Shown here piece after piece: positions 16,319-24,460 of a DNA stretch of 64,000 bases. The stretch spans positions 1,488,001 to 1,552,000 of the forward strand of contig OZ245813.1 of NCBI GenBank assembly GCA_965228445.1, in the 5' to 3' direction. Made by a program: the position numbers and the translations under genes. Position 1 is the first letter of the stretch, and each line of letters starts with the position of its first letter. Source of the DNA: Thalassobaculum sp965228445 (GTDB taxonomy: Bacteria; Pseudomonadota; Alphaproteobacteria; Thalassobaculales; Thalassobaculaceae). The notes beneath the pieces are model-generated. The model saw only the letters and a program-made list of their open reading frames with translations, was not told the DNA's origin and did not search any database.

Positions 16319-17261
16319 CGCGCGCCTCCCGCCGGAAGGCGCGGGCCAGGCCGCCGCGGGCATAGAGCACGATCAGTATCAGCAGCGGGCCGAAGATCAC
16401 CCGCCAGTGTTCGGTCACCCCGGCCAGCACGTCCTCCAGCGCCAGATAGGCCACCGCTCCCAGCACGGCGCCGTAGAGCGAGCCCATGCCGCCGAGCACG
16501 ACCATGATGATCAGGTCGCCGGAGCGCTGCCAGGACATGTAGGCGGGGCTGACGAACTCGGCGTGGTTGGCCAGCAGCGCGCCGGCGAGCCCGGCCATCA
16601 TGCCGGCGATCACATAGGCGACGAGCTGGTGGCGGTACGGATCGAAGCCGACGGCCGACATGCGGGCCCGGTTCTCGCGCACCCCGGCCAGCACCCGGCC
16701 GAACCGGCTGCCGACGACGCGGCTGGCGAACCACCAGCACAGCGCCAGACAGGCCAGCACGAAGAAATACAGAGCGGTGTCGTCCTCGAGCAGCGGATTA
16801 CCCAGAAACTCGCTGCGGCCCCAGATGGTCAGCCCGTCATCGCCGCCATAGGCCGACAGGCTGGACGCCGTGTAGTAGGCCATCTGCCCGAAGGCGAGCG
16901 TGATCATGATGAAGTAGACGCCGCGGGTGCGCAGGCTGATCGCCCCGGTGACCAGCGCGAACAACCCGGCGGCGAGCATCGCCATCGGGAGGGTCAGCGT
17001 GCCGTCCCACAGGTTGTGCTCGGCCGAGATCCCGACCGCATAGGCGCCGATGCCGACGAAGGCGGCATGGCCGAAGCTGACCATCGCGCCGTAGCCCAGG
17101 ATCAGGTCGAGGCTGAGGGCGGCGATCGCGTAGATCATCACCCGGCTGGCGATGTTGGTCAGATAGCCGTGGCCCAGCGCCTCGGCCACCGCCGGCAGTG
17201 CGGCGAAGAGGACCAGCAGCGTCGCGGTGATCGCCCGCTCGCGTGTCAGCAGATCCCGCAT
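16311..17261 (-). CDS. livM: branched-chain amino-acid-type ABC transporter permease LivM
   Basis: Inner-membrane permease of 316 residues with about nine helices. It contains the LivM/LivH motif region LSLDLILGYGAMVSFGHAAFVGIGAYAVG and the cytoplasmic loop GRVLAGVRENRARMSAVGFDPYRHQLVAYVIAG that contacts the ATPases. Start ATG overlaps the livH stop as ATGA, so the larger open frame to 17846 is not the gene. Confidence 0.93.
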   Translation of the reverse strand: MRDLLTRERAITATLLVLFAALPAVAEALGHGYLTNIASRVMIYAIAALSLDLILGYGAMVSFGHAAFVGIGAYAVGISAEHNLWDGTLTLPMAMLAAGLFALVTGAISLRTRGVYFIMITLAFGQMAYYTASSLSAYGGDDGLTIWGRSEFLGNPLLEDDTALYFFVLACLALCWWFASRVVGSRFGRVLAGVRENRARMSAVGFDPYRHQLVAYVIAGMMAGLAGALLANHAEFVSPAYMSWQRSGDLIIMVVLGGMGSLYGAVLGAVAYLALEDVLAGVTEHWRVIFGPLLILIVLYARGGLARAFRREARDG

Positions 17262-18187
17262 CAGGCGCGCCCCGGGGCGGGGAACAGGCCGGTCGGGCGG
17301 AAGAACAGCACGCCGGCCATCAGCACGTAGATCAGCATGGAGGCGATCGCCGGGCCAACTTGGTTGGCGGCCGACGGCTCCAGGAACAGCTTGAAGATGT
17401 CGGTCATGAAGGACCGGCCGAGCGTGTCCACCAGCCCGACGATCAGGGCAGCCAGGAAAGCGCCGCGGATCGACCCGATGCCGCCGATCACGATGACCAC
17501 GAAGGCGAGGATCAGCACGCCGTCGCCCATCCCCGGCTCGACCGAGAAGATCGGCCCGGCCATGACACCGGCGAAACCGGCCAGCATGGCGCCGAAGCCG
17601 AAGACCACCATGAAGAGCTGGCGCACGTTCACGCCGAGGGCCGAGAGCATGGCCGGGTTGGCCGCCCCGGCCCGGATCAGCATGCCGACCCTGGTACGGG
17701 CCACGACCAGCCAGAGCCCGACCGCGCAGATCAGCCCGGCGACGATCAGGGCGATGCGGTAGATCGGATAGCCGAAGCCGTCCATCACCGGGATCGCGCC
17801 CTGCAGGATTTCCGGCGCCGGATAGCTCAGCGGCGAGGCGCCCCACACGATCCGCACGCCCTCGTTCAGAAAGAGGATCACGCCGAAGGTCGCCAGCACC
17901 TGGTCCAGGTGGTCGCGGTCGTAGAAATGTCTGAACACCAGAACTTCGAGGACCAGCCCCAGCACCAGGGCGGCCGCCATCGCCAGAATCACCGTGGCGA
18001 AGAAGTTGCCGGTCAGGCCGTAGAAGGTGACGGCGAGATAGGCGCCGAGCATGTACTGCACGCCATGGGCCAGGTTGATGAAGTCCATCACCCCGAACAC
18101 CAGGGTCAGCCCGGCCGCCACCAGGAACAGCAGCACGCCGAGCTGCAACCCGTTCAATACCTGCACCGCGAACAGCGTCGCCGTCAT
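17261..18187 (-). CDS. livH: branched-chain amino-acid-type ABC transporter permease LivH
   Basis: Permease partner of LivM, 308 residues with about eight helices. Diagnostic segments are GLTLVFGVMDFINLAHGVQYMLGAYLA and the loop ARTRVGMLIRAGAANPAMLSALGVNVRQLF. A GGGGAGAC ribosome site precedes the ATG. A terminator-like hairpin separates it from the upstream binding-protein gene, so it is likely expressed at a lower level than that gene. Confidence 0.93.
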   Translation of the reverse strand: MTATLFAVQVLNGLQLGVLLFLVAAGLTLVFGVMDFINLAHGVQYMLGAYLAVTFYGLTGNFFATVILAMAAALVLGLVLEVLVFRHFYDRDHLDQVLATFGVILFLNEGVRIVWGASPLSYPAPEILQGAIPVMDGFGYPIYRIALIVAGLICAVGLWLVVARTRVGMLIRAGAANPAMLSALGVNVRQLFMVVFGFGAMLAGFAGVMAGPIFSVEPGMGDGVLILAFVVIVIGGIGSIRGAFLAALIVGLVDTLGRSFMTDIFKLFLEPSAANQVGPAIASMLIYVLMAGVLFFRPTGLFPAPGRA

Positions 18188-18234
18188 GTCTCCCCAGCCC
18201 CGTCGGTCACCGCGAGGCCCCCCTATAACAGAAA

Positions 18235-18260
18235 CGGGCGGAACCCGAAGGCTCCGCCCG
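18235..18260 (-). terminator. hairpin between binding-protein gene and livH (attenuator-like)
   Basis: On the minus strand an 11-base stem with one mismatch and a TTCG tetraloop, arms CGGGCGGAGCC and GGTTCCGCCCG, is followed by GTTTCTGTTAT. It lies 20 bases after the binding-protein stop. It could terminate part of the transcripts or protect the 3' end of the binding-protein message. Confidence 0.6.
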
Positions 18261-18280
18261 CCCATTCCGGCCGAAGCCGA

Positions 18281-19459
18281 TCACTTCATGCGGCAGTCCT
18301 TGGCGTGGACGTCGCCATAGTCGTCGAACACCTTCTCCACCACGGTGGTGTGGTAGGCGCCGTCGTCCCGCTTCACCGCCTTGACCAGATAGAAGTCCTG
18401 GATCGGGAAGTGGTTGTTGTTGAACTTGAAATCGCCGCGCACGGAGGCGAAGTCGGCCTTCTCCATCGCCGCGATCACCGCGTCCTTGTCGCTGAGATCG
18501 CCGCCGACCGCCTTGACCGCGCTGTCGATCAACTGGGCGGCGTCATAGCCCTGACTCGAATACAGCGACGGCACCGAAGCGTACTTGGCCTCGTAGGCGG
18601 CGACGAACTTCTTGTTGGCGGCGTTGTCCATGTCCGGCGTCCACTGGGACGACGAGAACAGGCCGAGGGCGGCGTCCTTGGTCGCCGGCAGGGTGGTGCC
18701 GTCCACGGTGAAGGCCGACAGGAAGGTCACGCTGTCGGCGAGGCCGGCCTGATTGAACTGGCGCACCAGGTTCACGCCCATGCCGCCCGGCATGAAGGTG
18801 AACATCGCGTCCGGCTTGGCGGCGGCGATCTTCGCCAGCTCGGCGGAGAAGTCCAGGTTGCCGAGCTTGGTGTAGACCTCGTCGACCACCTCGCCCTCGT
18901 AGTAGCGCTTGAAGCCGTTGATGCTGTCCTTGCCGGCCTGATAGTTCGGGGCCATCAGGAAGACCTTCTTGAAGCCCTTCTCCTGGGCGTATTTGCCCAT
19001 GACCTCGTGGATCTGGTCGTTCTGCCAGGAAGTCGAGAAGAAGTACTTGTTGCAGCCCCGGCCGGCGAAGGTCGAGGTGCCGGCATTGGCGCCGACCAGG
19101 AAGGTCTCGCTCTCGGTCACCGGGCGGAACACCGCCTGCAGGATGTTGGAGAAGACGACACCGGCGACGAAGTCGACCTTGTCGCGCTCGAGCAGCTCCT
19201 TGACCTTGGTCAGGGCGACATCCGGCTTCAGTTCGTCATCGACGATGATCATCTCGACGTCGCGGCCGCCGAGCTGGCCGCCATTCTCGTCGACAAAGAG
19301 CTGGAAACCGTCGCGGATGTGCTGACCGAGCACCGCCGGCGGGCCGGACAGCGTGACCATCATGCCGATCTTCAGCGGCTCCGCGGCCTGTGCCGCGCCG
19401 AGCGCGCCGGCGACCGTCATGCCGGCGGCCAGCGCCAGCGCCTTGATACCCCTACCCAT
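18281..19459 (-). CDS. Liv-type ABC transporter substrate-binding protein
   Basis: Periplasmic binding protein (type I fold, Peripla_BP_6) of 392 residues. The signal peptide has a basic start and a hydrophobic core ending AAQA-AEP. The mature part begins LKIGMMVTLSGPPAVLGQHIRDGFQLFVDENGG, the standard LivJ/LivK-like opening. I chose the second of two adjacent ATGs (19459) because the GGAG site then has seven-base spacing; 19462 is possible. First gene of the Liv operon. The ligand is not clear: this subgroup also binds amides, aromatic acids or urea-like compounds. Confidence 0.9.
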   Translation of the reverse strand: MGRGIKALALAAGMTVAGALGAAQAAEPLKIGMMVTLSGPPAVLGQHIRDGFQLFVDENGGQLGGRDVEMIIVDDELKPDVALTKVKELLERDKVDFVAGVVFSNILQAVFRPVTESETFLVGANAGTSTFAGRGCNKYFFSTSWQNDQIHEVMGKYAQEKGFKKVFLMAPNYQAGKDSINGFKRYYEGEVVDEVYTKLGNLDFSAELAKIAAAKPDAMFTFMPGGMGVNLVRQFNQAGLADSVTFLSAFTVDGTTLPATKDAALGLFSSSQWTPDMDNAANKKFVAAYEAKYASVPSLYSSQGYDAAQLIDSAVKAVGGDLSDKDAVIAAMEKADFASVRGDFKFNNNHFPIQDFYLVKAVKRDDGAYHTTVVEKVFDDYGDVHAKDCRMK

Positions 19460-19612
19460 CATGCCACTCCCTGGAAGTTCCCTGTTCCTGTCCGTCTTGC
19501 GCGTACAATACCCGGGCCGGCCCCGCAGCCGGCCGGCGTCGCGGTGCAGCATGCCCCGCCCGGGGCCGGTTTCCAAGCCCGGGGGCGCAGAACGGGCGGT
19601 TTGAAGAGGATT

Positions 19613-20086
19613 TTACCGGTATTGCTGGTTCAGCACGTCCGGTTTCAGACCCGGCGTCACCAGATCGTGGCCGCCGCTGCCGCCACAGGCCCCGTCGCGC
19701 ACCGTCGCAATGGCCGCGTCCAGCGGCACGGAGTAGAGGCAGACCGCCCGGCGACACCGCTTCTCGCCGTCCGGCCCGTCCGGCATCGGCCGGTACAGGC
19801 TCGCCCTCACCGCCTCGAACCGTTCGTCGGCGTGGCTCAGGCGATCGGCGAACAGATCTGAGCGCAGCTCGAACCGGCCCCAGTCCCAGCGCTCCGCCAT
19901 GTCGCCGCGCAGGCCGTCGGTCTCCATCCGAAACCCGGCGGCGACCAGTCGGTCGGGACACAGCGCCAGGACCCGATCCCGGTGGGTGTCGACCAGATCG
20001 CCGGAGCGCCACCGCGACCACAGGCCGGCCGTGGCGACGGCCAGGGCGACGAGCAGCAGCAAGGCCCGATACCAGGTGAGTTCCAT
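19613..20086 (-). CDS. hypothetical membrane-anchored protein
   Basis: Protein of about 157 residues that I do not recognise. It has an N-terminal hydrophobic helix (LLLLVALAVATAGLW) followed by a soluble, probably periplasmic part with four cysteines, two of them in the pairs RCRRAVC, and a Gly-rich segment GACGGSGGHD. The codon usage looks like that of its neighbours. An ATG 18 bases further upstream is an alternative start. It ends 153 bases before the Liv binding-protein start and follows hemN on the same strand by 52 bases. Confidence 0.55.
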   Translation of the reverse strand: MELTWYRALLLLVALAVATAGLWSRWRSGDLVDTHRDRVLALCPDRLVAAGFRMETDGLRGDMAERWDWGRFELRSDLFADRLSHADERFEAVRASLYRPMPDGPDGEKRCRRAVCLYSVPLDAAIATVRDGACGGSGGHDLVTPGLKPDVLNQQYR

Positions 20087-20138
20087 GCCGGCAGGGTACC
20101 GCATTTCCCGCCGGTTCGGACCCGCCCGTCCGGTACCG

Positions 20139-21482
20139 TCACACCGCGACGCTGTGCCGACCGGTCGCCGGCGCCAGGTCCGGGTCGAAACAGGCCGCGA
20201 TCGTGCGCCAGTACCGTCGGCCGGCCGGGGTGGCGGCGACCGTCCAGCCGTCGATCGCGGCCAGCCCGTCCTCGACCAGCGGCCCGAGCCGCGCGAAGGC
20301 GTCGGTCAGCAGTTCGGGAGCCTCGCCCACCCGGTCGGCGACTGCCAGCAGATCGACGCTTCCGTCGCACAGCAGGCGCTCGATGACCGCCCGGCGCAGC
20401 CGGTCCTCCGGGGTGACGATCACGCCCCGTCCCGCCGCCAGACGGCCGGCATTCACCGCGTCGCTCCATTGCTTCACGTTGGGCGCGTTCTGCACATACC
20501 CGCCGGGCAGCGCCGAGATCGAGGACGGCCCGAAGCCGATCAGGGTCTCGGCCGGGTCGTCCGTGTAACCCTGGAAGTTCCGCCGCAGCCGGCCAGCGCG
20601 CGCCGCGACCGCAAGTCCGTCTTCCGGACGTGCGAAGTGATCGATCCCGATGGCCGCGTATCCGTCGGCCACCAGCCGATCCTCCGCCGCCTCGGCCTGG
20701 GCGAAGCGCGCCTCCGCGCCCGGCAGAAGGGTTTCGTCGATGGCACTCTGGTTCCTCTTGAACCACGGCACGTGGGCGTAGCCGAACACCGCCACCCGGT
20801 CGACGCCAATACCGCTGACGGCGTCGGCCGAGCGACGGACATGATCGGCCGTCTGGCCGGGCAGGCCGTACATCAGGTCCGCGTTGATGCTGCGGATCCC
20901 CGCGTCGCGCAGGGCGGCGATGCGGTCGGCGACCAGCGCGGTCGGCTGGATCCGGTTGATCGCCCGCTGCACCTCCGGGTCGACGTCCTGCACGCCCAGG
21001 CTGGCCCGGGTTACACCGGCCGCGGCCATGGTCTCGACATGGGCGTCGTCGAGGGTGCGCGGATCGATCTCCACGGCGATCTCGGCATCGCGGCGCACGG
21101 GAAAGACGTCACGCAAGGTCTGCATCACGCGCGCCATTGCCTGCGGCGACATCATGGTCGGGGTGCCGCCGCCGAAATGGATCGAGCAGACCTCGCCCGG
21201 ATCGCGAACGCGGCTGGAGACCATCAGGATCTCCCGGATCAGCAGGCCGACGAAGCGATCGATGCGGGAGCTGTCGTTGGCGACCGAGGTGTGGCAGCCG
21301 CAGTACCAGCAGAGCTGCGAGCAGAACGGCACATGAAGGTAGAGCGACAGCGGCTGCGCGGCGCTCAGTCCATCGAGCCACCACGGGTACAGCTCCCCGC
21401 CCTCCTCGTCCCGGAATCGGTTGGCCGGCGGATAGCTGGTGTAGCGCGGCAGCGCGGCCGTGGCGTGTCGGTGCAGAAACAT
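20139..21482 (-). CDS. hemN: oxygen-independent coproporphyrinogen III oxidase (radical SAM)
   Basis: Radical-SAM enzyme of heme biosynthesis that decarboxylates coproporphyrinogen III to protoporphyrinogen IX without oxygen. The 447-residue length and N-terminus RYTSYPPANRF are those of genuine HemN, not the shorter HemW. The 4Fe-4S cluster motif is at Cys54, Cys58 and Cys61 (CSQLCWYC), followed by Cys63. Further conserved parts are SIHFGGGTPTMM and QVDSTG-like segment GVQDVDPEVQRAINRIQ. A GGGAG site precedes the ATG, and an FNR/FixK box lies 60 bases upstream, consistent with induction at low oxygen. Confidence 0.95.
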   Translation of the reverse strand: MFLHRHATAALPRYTSYPPANRFRDEEGGELYPWWLDGLSAAQPLSLYLHVPFCSQLCWYCGCHTSVANDSSRIDRFVGLLIREILMVSSRVRDPGEVCSIHFGGGTPTMMSPQAMARVMQTLRDVFPVRRDAEIAVEIDPRTLDDAHVETMAAAGVTRASLGVQDVDPEVQRAINRIQPTALVADRIAALRDAGIRSINADLMYGLPGQTADHVRRSADAVSGIGVDRVAVFGYAHVPWFKRNQSAIDETLLPGAEARFAQAEAAEDRLVADGYAAIGIDHFARPEDGLAVAARAGRLRRNFQGYTDDPAETLIGFGPSSISALPGGYVQNAPNVKQWSDAVNAGRLAAGRGVIVTPEDRLRRAVIERLLCDGSVDLLAVADRVGEAPELLTDAFARLGPLVEDGLAAIDGWTVAATPAGRRYWRTIAACFDPDLAPATGRHSVAV

Positions 21483-21541
21483 GGGCTCGCTCCCGTTCGC
21501 TGATGTCGGGCACAGCTTGAGCGGATCGTCCGGGTACTGCC

Positions 21542-21555
21542 TTGATCCAGGTCAA
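21542..21555. promoter_or_regulatory. FNR/FixK-type box upstream of hemN
   Basis: The sequence TTGATCCAGGTCAA matches the TTGAT-N4-GTCAA/ATCAA consensus for FNR, Anr and FixK regulators. It lies 60 bases before the hemN start, about where an activator would sit at -41.5. HemN regulation by this class is well established in alphaproteobacteria. Confidence 0.75.
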
Positions 21556-21672
21556 GCCCTGCCGGGAGGCGAAGCCGGCTTCCGGAATTTCGGGTGGTCC
21601 CTTGGCCGGCGCGATCTTCTAGGCTGCGGCAAAACACTGTTCCGAAGATACAACACGCCCAGGGAGGCCCCG

Positions 21673-22416
21673 ATGCCCGACACACCCGCGACCGCCGTCA
21701 TTTCCGGCGCCGGCCAGAATATTGGCCGCGCCATCGCCGTGGCCCTCGCCCGCGACGGCTTCGACATCGTCGTCAACGGCCGCGCCAACCGCGAGGCCTG
21801 CGAGGCGGTGGCCAAGGATGTGGGCGCGCTCGGCCGCAAGGCGCTGGTGGTGATGGCCGATGTGGGCGAGTCCGCCGCGGTCACGCAGCTCAAGGCCCAG
21901 GTCGAGGCGGAGATGGCGCCGGTCGCCATCGTGGTGAACAACGCGGCGATCCGGCCGCAGAAGCCGTTCCTGGAGATGAGCGACGACGACTGGCACCGGG
22001 TGATGAACACCGACCTGACCAGCGCCTTCTATCTCTGCCGGGCGTTCTGCGGCGCCATGGTCGAGCGCGGCTGGGGTCGGGTGGTGAACCTGGCTGGGAT
22101 GAACGCCATCCACGGCTATGCCGGCCGCGCGCCGGTCTCGGCCGCCAAGCACGGGCTGTGGGGCCTGACCAAGGCGCTGGCCAAGGAGTTCGGGCCGAGC
22201 GGGATCACGGTGAACGCGATCTCCCCGGGGCCGATCGACACCCAGCATGCCGACGCTTCCATGACCCACCACATCCAGAGCCAGCTCGACCGCATCCCGG
22301 TCGGCCGCCTGGGCCAGCCCGAGGATATCGCGGCGCTCACCGCCTTCCTGTGCTCCGACGGCGGGGGCTTCATCAACGGACAGATGATCGCCAGCAACGG
22401 CGGCGCACAGACGTAA
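21673..22416 (+). CDS. SDR-family protein with degenerate catalytic site
   Basis: Short-chain dehydrogenase fold, 247 residues. The cofactor loop SGAGQNIGRAIA (11-22) and NNAA motif (89-92) are intact, so NAD(P) binding is likely. The catalytic Tyr is replaced by Val155 in the segment PVSAAK, with Lys159 kept, and the catalytic Ser position reads Gly142 in the segment NLAGM. The C-terminus (INGQMIASNGG) is normal. An AGGGAGG site precedes the ATG. It lies 129 bases before betA in the same direction, but a functional link is not shown. Activity may be altered or lost. Confidence 0.88.
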   Translation: MPDTPATAVISGAGQNIGRAIAVALARDGFDIVVNGRANREACEAVAKDVGALGRKALVVMADVGESAAVTQLKAQVEAEMAPVAIVVNNAAIRPQKPFLEMSDDDWHRVMNTDLTSAFYLCRAFCGAMVERGWGRVVNLAGMNAIHGYAGRAPVSAAKHGLWGLTKALAKEFGPSGITVNAISPGPIDTQHADASMTHHIQSQLDRIPVGRLGQPEDIAALTAFLCSDGGGFINGQMIASNGGAQT

Positions 22417-22545
22417 CGCGCTCGCCCCCGGTGCCGGGCCCACCGGCTCCGGGTGGCCATCGGACCGGATCCGGGGGCCGGCCGGGACCCACCTCAGACT
22501 TCCGGATTTGCTTGCACCGGCGCGCAGCCCGTGGCATGCGGCCTC

Positions 22546-24240
22546 ATGCCCGATCGTAGCGACCCTATCGACACTTACGACTACGTCATCGTCGGCGCCG
22601 GTTCAGCGGGCTGCGTGCTGGCCAACCGTTTGAGCGAGGATCCGAGCATCCGGGTCCTGCTGCTGGAAGGCGGCGGCAGCGACCGATCGATCTTCGTGTC
22701 CATGCCATCGGCGCTGTCGATCCCGATGAACATGAAGCGCTTCAACTGGTTCTACGAGAGCGAGCCGGAGCCTGGGCTGGAGGGGCGCCGCCTGCACTGC
22801 CCGCGCGGCAAGGGGCTCGGCGGCTCCTCCTCGATCAACGGCATGGTCTATGTGCGCGGTCACGCCCGCGACTACGACCAGTGGGTCGAGCATGGGGCGA
22901 CCGGCTGGGGCTATGCCGACGTGCTGCCCTACTTCAAACGGGCGGAGAGCTGGGAAGGCGGGGCCGACGCCTATCGCGGCGGCGACGGCCCGCTGGCCAC
23001 CTCCAACGGCAACCACATGAAGAACCCGCTCTACAGGGCCTTCATCGAGGCCGGGGTGCAGGCCGGGTACGGTGCGACGGACGATTACAATGGTCGCCGC
23101 CAGGAAGGCTTCGGCGCGATGCACATGACCGTGCGCGACGGGCTGCGCTGGTCGACCGCCCGCGGCTATCTGCGCCCGACCCGGGGCCGGCCGAACCTGC
23201 GGGTGGTCAAACACGCTCTGGTCGATCGGGTGATCATCGAGAACGGGCGGGCCACCGGCATCTCCTATTCCACCCGCGGCATCTCGCGCGAGGCGGTCGC
23301 CCGGCGCGAGGTCGTCCTGGCGGCCGGCTCGGTCGGTTCGCCGACCATCCTGCAGCGCTCCGGCATCGGACCGGCGGCCGAACTGAAGCGCCATGGCATC
23401 TCGGTGATCGCCGACAGGCCGGGCGTGGGCGGCAACCTGCAGGATCACCTGGAGGTCTACTTCCAGTTCCGCTGCACCCAGCCGCTCAGTCTGAACCGAC
23501 ACCTGTCGCTCTGGCGCAAGGGGCTGATCGGGGCCCAATGGCTGCTGTTCCGCAACGGGCTCGGCGCCACCAACCATTTCGAATCCTGCGCCTTCATCCG
23601 CTCGCGCGCCGGATTGGAATGGCCGGACATCCAGTATCATTTCCTGCCGGGCGCGATGCGCTATGACGGCAACGCCGCCTTCGACGGCGACGGCTTCCAG
23701 GTCCATGTCGGGCCGAACAAGCCGAAGAGCCGGGGCCGGATCGACATCGCCGACGCCGATCCCGAGACCAAGCCGACCATCCTGTTCAACTTTCTGCAGG
23801 ACGAGCAGGACGTGCAGGACTGGCGTCGGGTGGTCCGGCTGACCCGCGAGATCATCGCCCAGCCGGCGATGGATCCCTATCGCGGCGAGGAGATCCAACC
23901 GGGCGCGGACGTCACCTCGGACGCGGCGATCGACGCCTGGGTACGGGCGAACGTGGAGAGCGCCTATCACCCGTCCTGCACCTGTCGGATGGGCAACCCG
24001 GACGATCCCGAGGCGGTGCTGCGTCCGGACCTGACAGTGATCGGCGTGGAGGGGCTGCGGGTGGCCGACAGCTCGATCTTCCCGACGATCCCGAACGGCA
24101 ACCTGAACGCGCCGACCATCATGGTCGCGGAGAAGGCCGCCGACCTGATCCTCGGCCGCCCGGCCCCGGCCAGCGAGAATGCCGAGGTCTGGATCGCCCC
24201 GGACTGGCGGACCGCCCAGCGGGAATCGCAGGCGGTTTAG
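22546..24240 (+). CDS. betA: choline dehydrogenase (GMC oxidoreductase)
   Basis: FAD-dependent GMC oxidoreductase, 564 residues, expected to oxidise choline to betaine aldehyde for osmoprotection or carbon use. The FAD site is VGAGSAGCVLANRLSEDPSIRVLLLEGGG, the second GMC signature region reads GKGLGGSSSINGMVYVRGHARDYDQW, and the BetA-like C-terminal active-site segment is SAYHPSCTCRMG with its conserved His. betB and betI are not adjacent, so choline specificity is inferred from similarity only. An upstream in-frame reading to 22453 looks noncoding. A weak ribosome site precedes the chosen ATG. Confidence 0.85.
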   Translation: MPDRSDPIDTYDYVIVGAGSAGCVLANRLSEDPSIRVLLLEGGGSDRSIFVSMPSALSIPMNMKRFNWFYESEPEPGLEGRRLHCPRGKGLGGSSSINGMVYVRGHARDYDQWVEHGATGWGYADVLPYFKRAESWEGGADAYRGGDGPLATSNGNHMKNPLYRAFIEAGVQAGYGATDDYNGRRQEGFGAMHMTVRDGLRWSTARGYLRPTRGRPNLRVVKHALVDRVIIENGRATGISYSTRGISREAVARREVVLAAGSVGSPTILQRSGIGPAAELKRHGISVIADRPGVGGNLQDHLEVYFQFRCTQPLSLNRHLSLWRKGLIGAQWLLFRNGLGATNHFESCAFIRSRAGLEWPDIQYHFLPGAMRYDGNAAFDGDGFQVHVGPNKPKSRGRIDIADADPETKPTILFNFLQDEQDVQDWRRVVRLTREIIAQPAMDPYRGEEIQPGADVTSDAAIDAWVRANVESAYHPSCTCRMGNPDDPEAVLRPDLTVIGVEGLRVADSSIFPTIPNGNLNAPTIMVAEKAADLILGRPAPASENAEVWIAPDWRTAQRESQAV

Positions 24241-24262
24241 GTCTCCTGCACCTCCTTTATTC

Positions 24263-24370
24263 ACTCCCCGGACTTGTTCCGGGGCAAGAGCGCCGACGCA
24301 TCGAACGCCTGAGATAACTCTCGAACGGTCACGCTTGGTGACGGGTTGCCCCGGAACAAGTCCGGGGAGT
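24263..24370. repeat. 25-base perfect inverted repeat pair (REP/BIME-like)
   Basis: Positions 24263-24287 and 24346-24370 are exact reverse complements, 58 bases apart. Each unit is itself a palindrome with core CCCCGGA-CTTGT-TCCGGGG. It lies between two co-directional GMC oxidoreductase genes with no gene inside. As RNA it could form either two small hairpins or one long stem, so it may act as a terminator or mRNA stabiliser between the genes. Confidence 0.8.
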
Positions 24371-24460
24371 CAGGCAGGGTTGGAAGGAAGCGGATTTCCG
24401 TACCTTCACCGCCTCCGGTTCGGGTCCTACACTCGCGCGCAAAACGCGTGAGGAAACCCC

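Noticed and set aside
17243..19861. 872-residue plus-strand frame opposite livH and the Liv binding protein
   Set aside because: Composition is of antisense type and the opposite strand codes recognised transporter proteins.
24241..24460. Small gene between the two GMC dehydrogenases
   Set aside because: The open frames there run through the inverted repeats and have no start signals.
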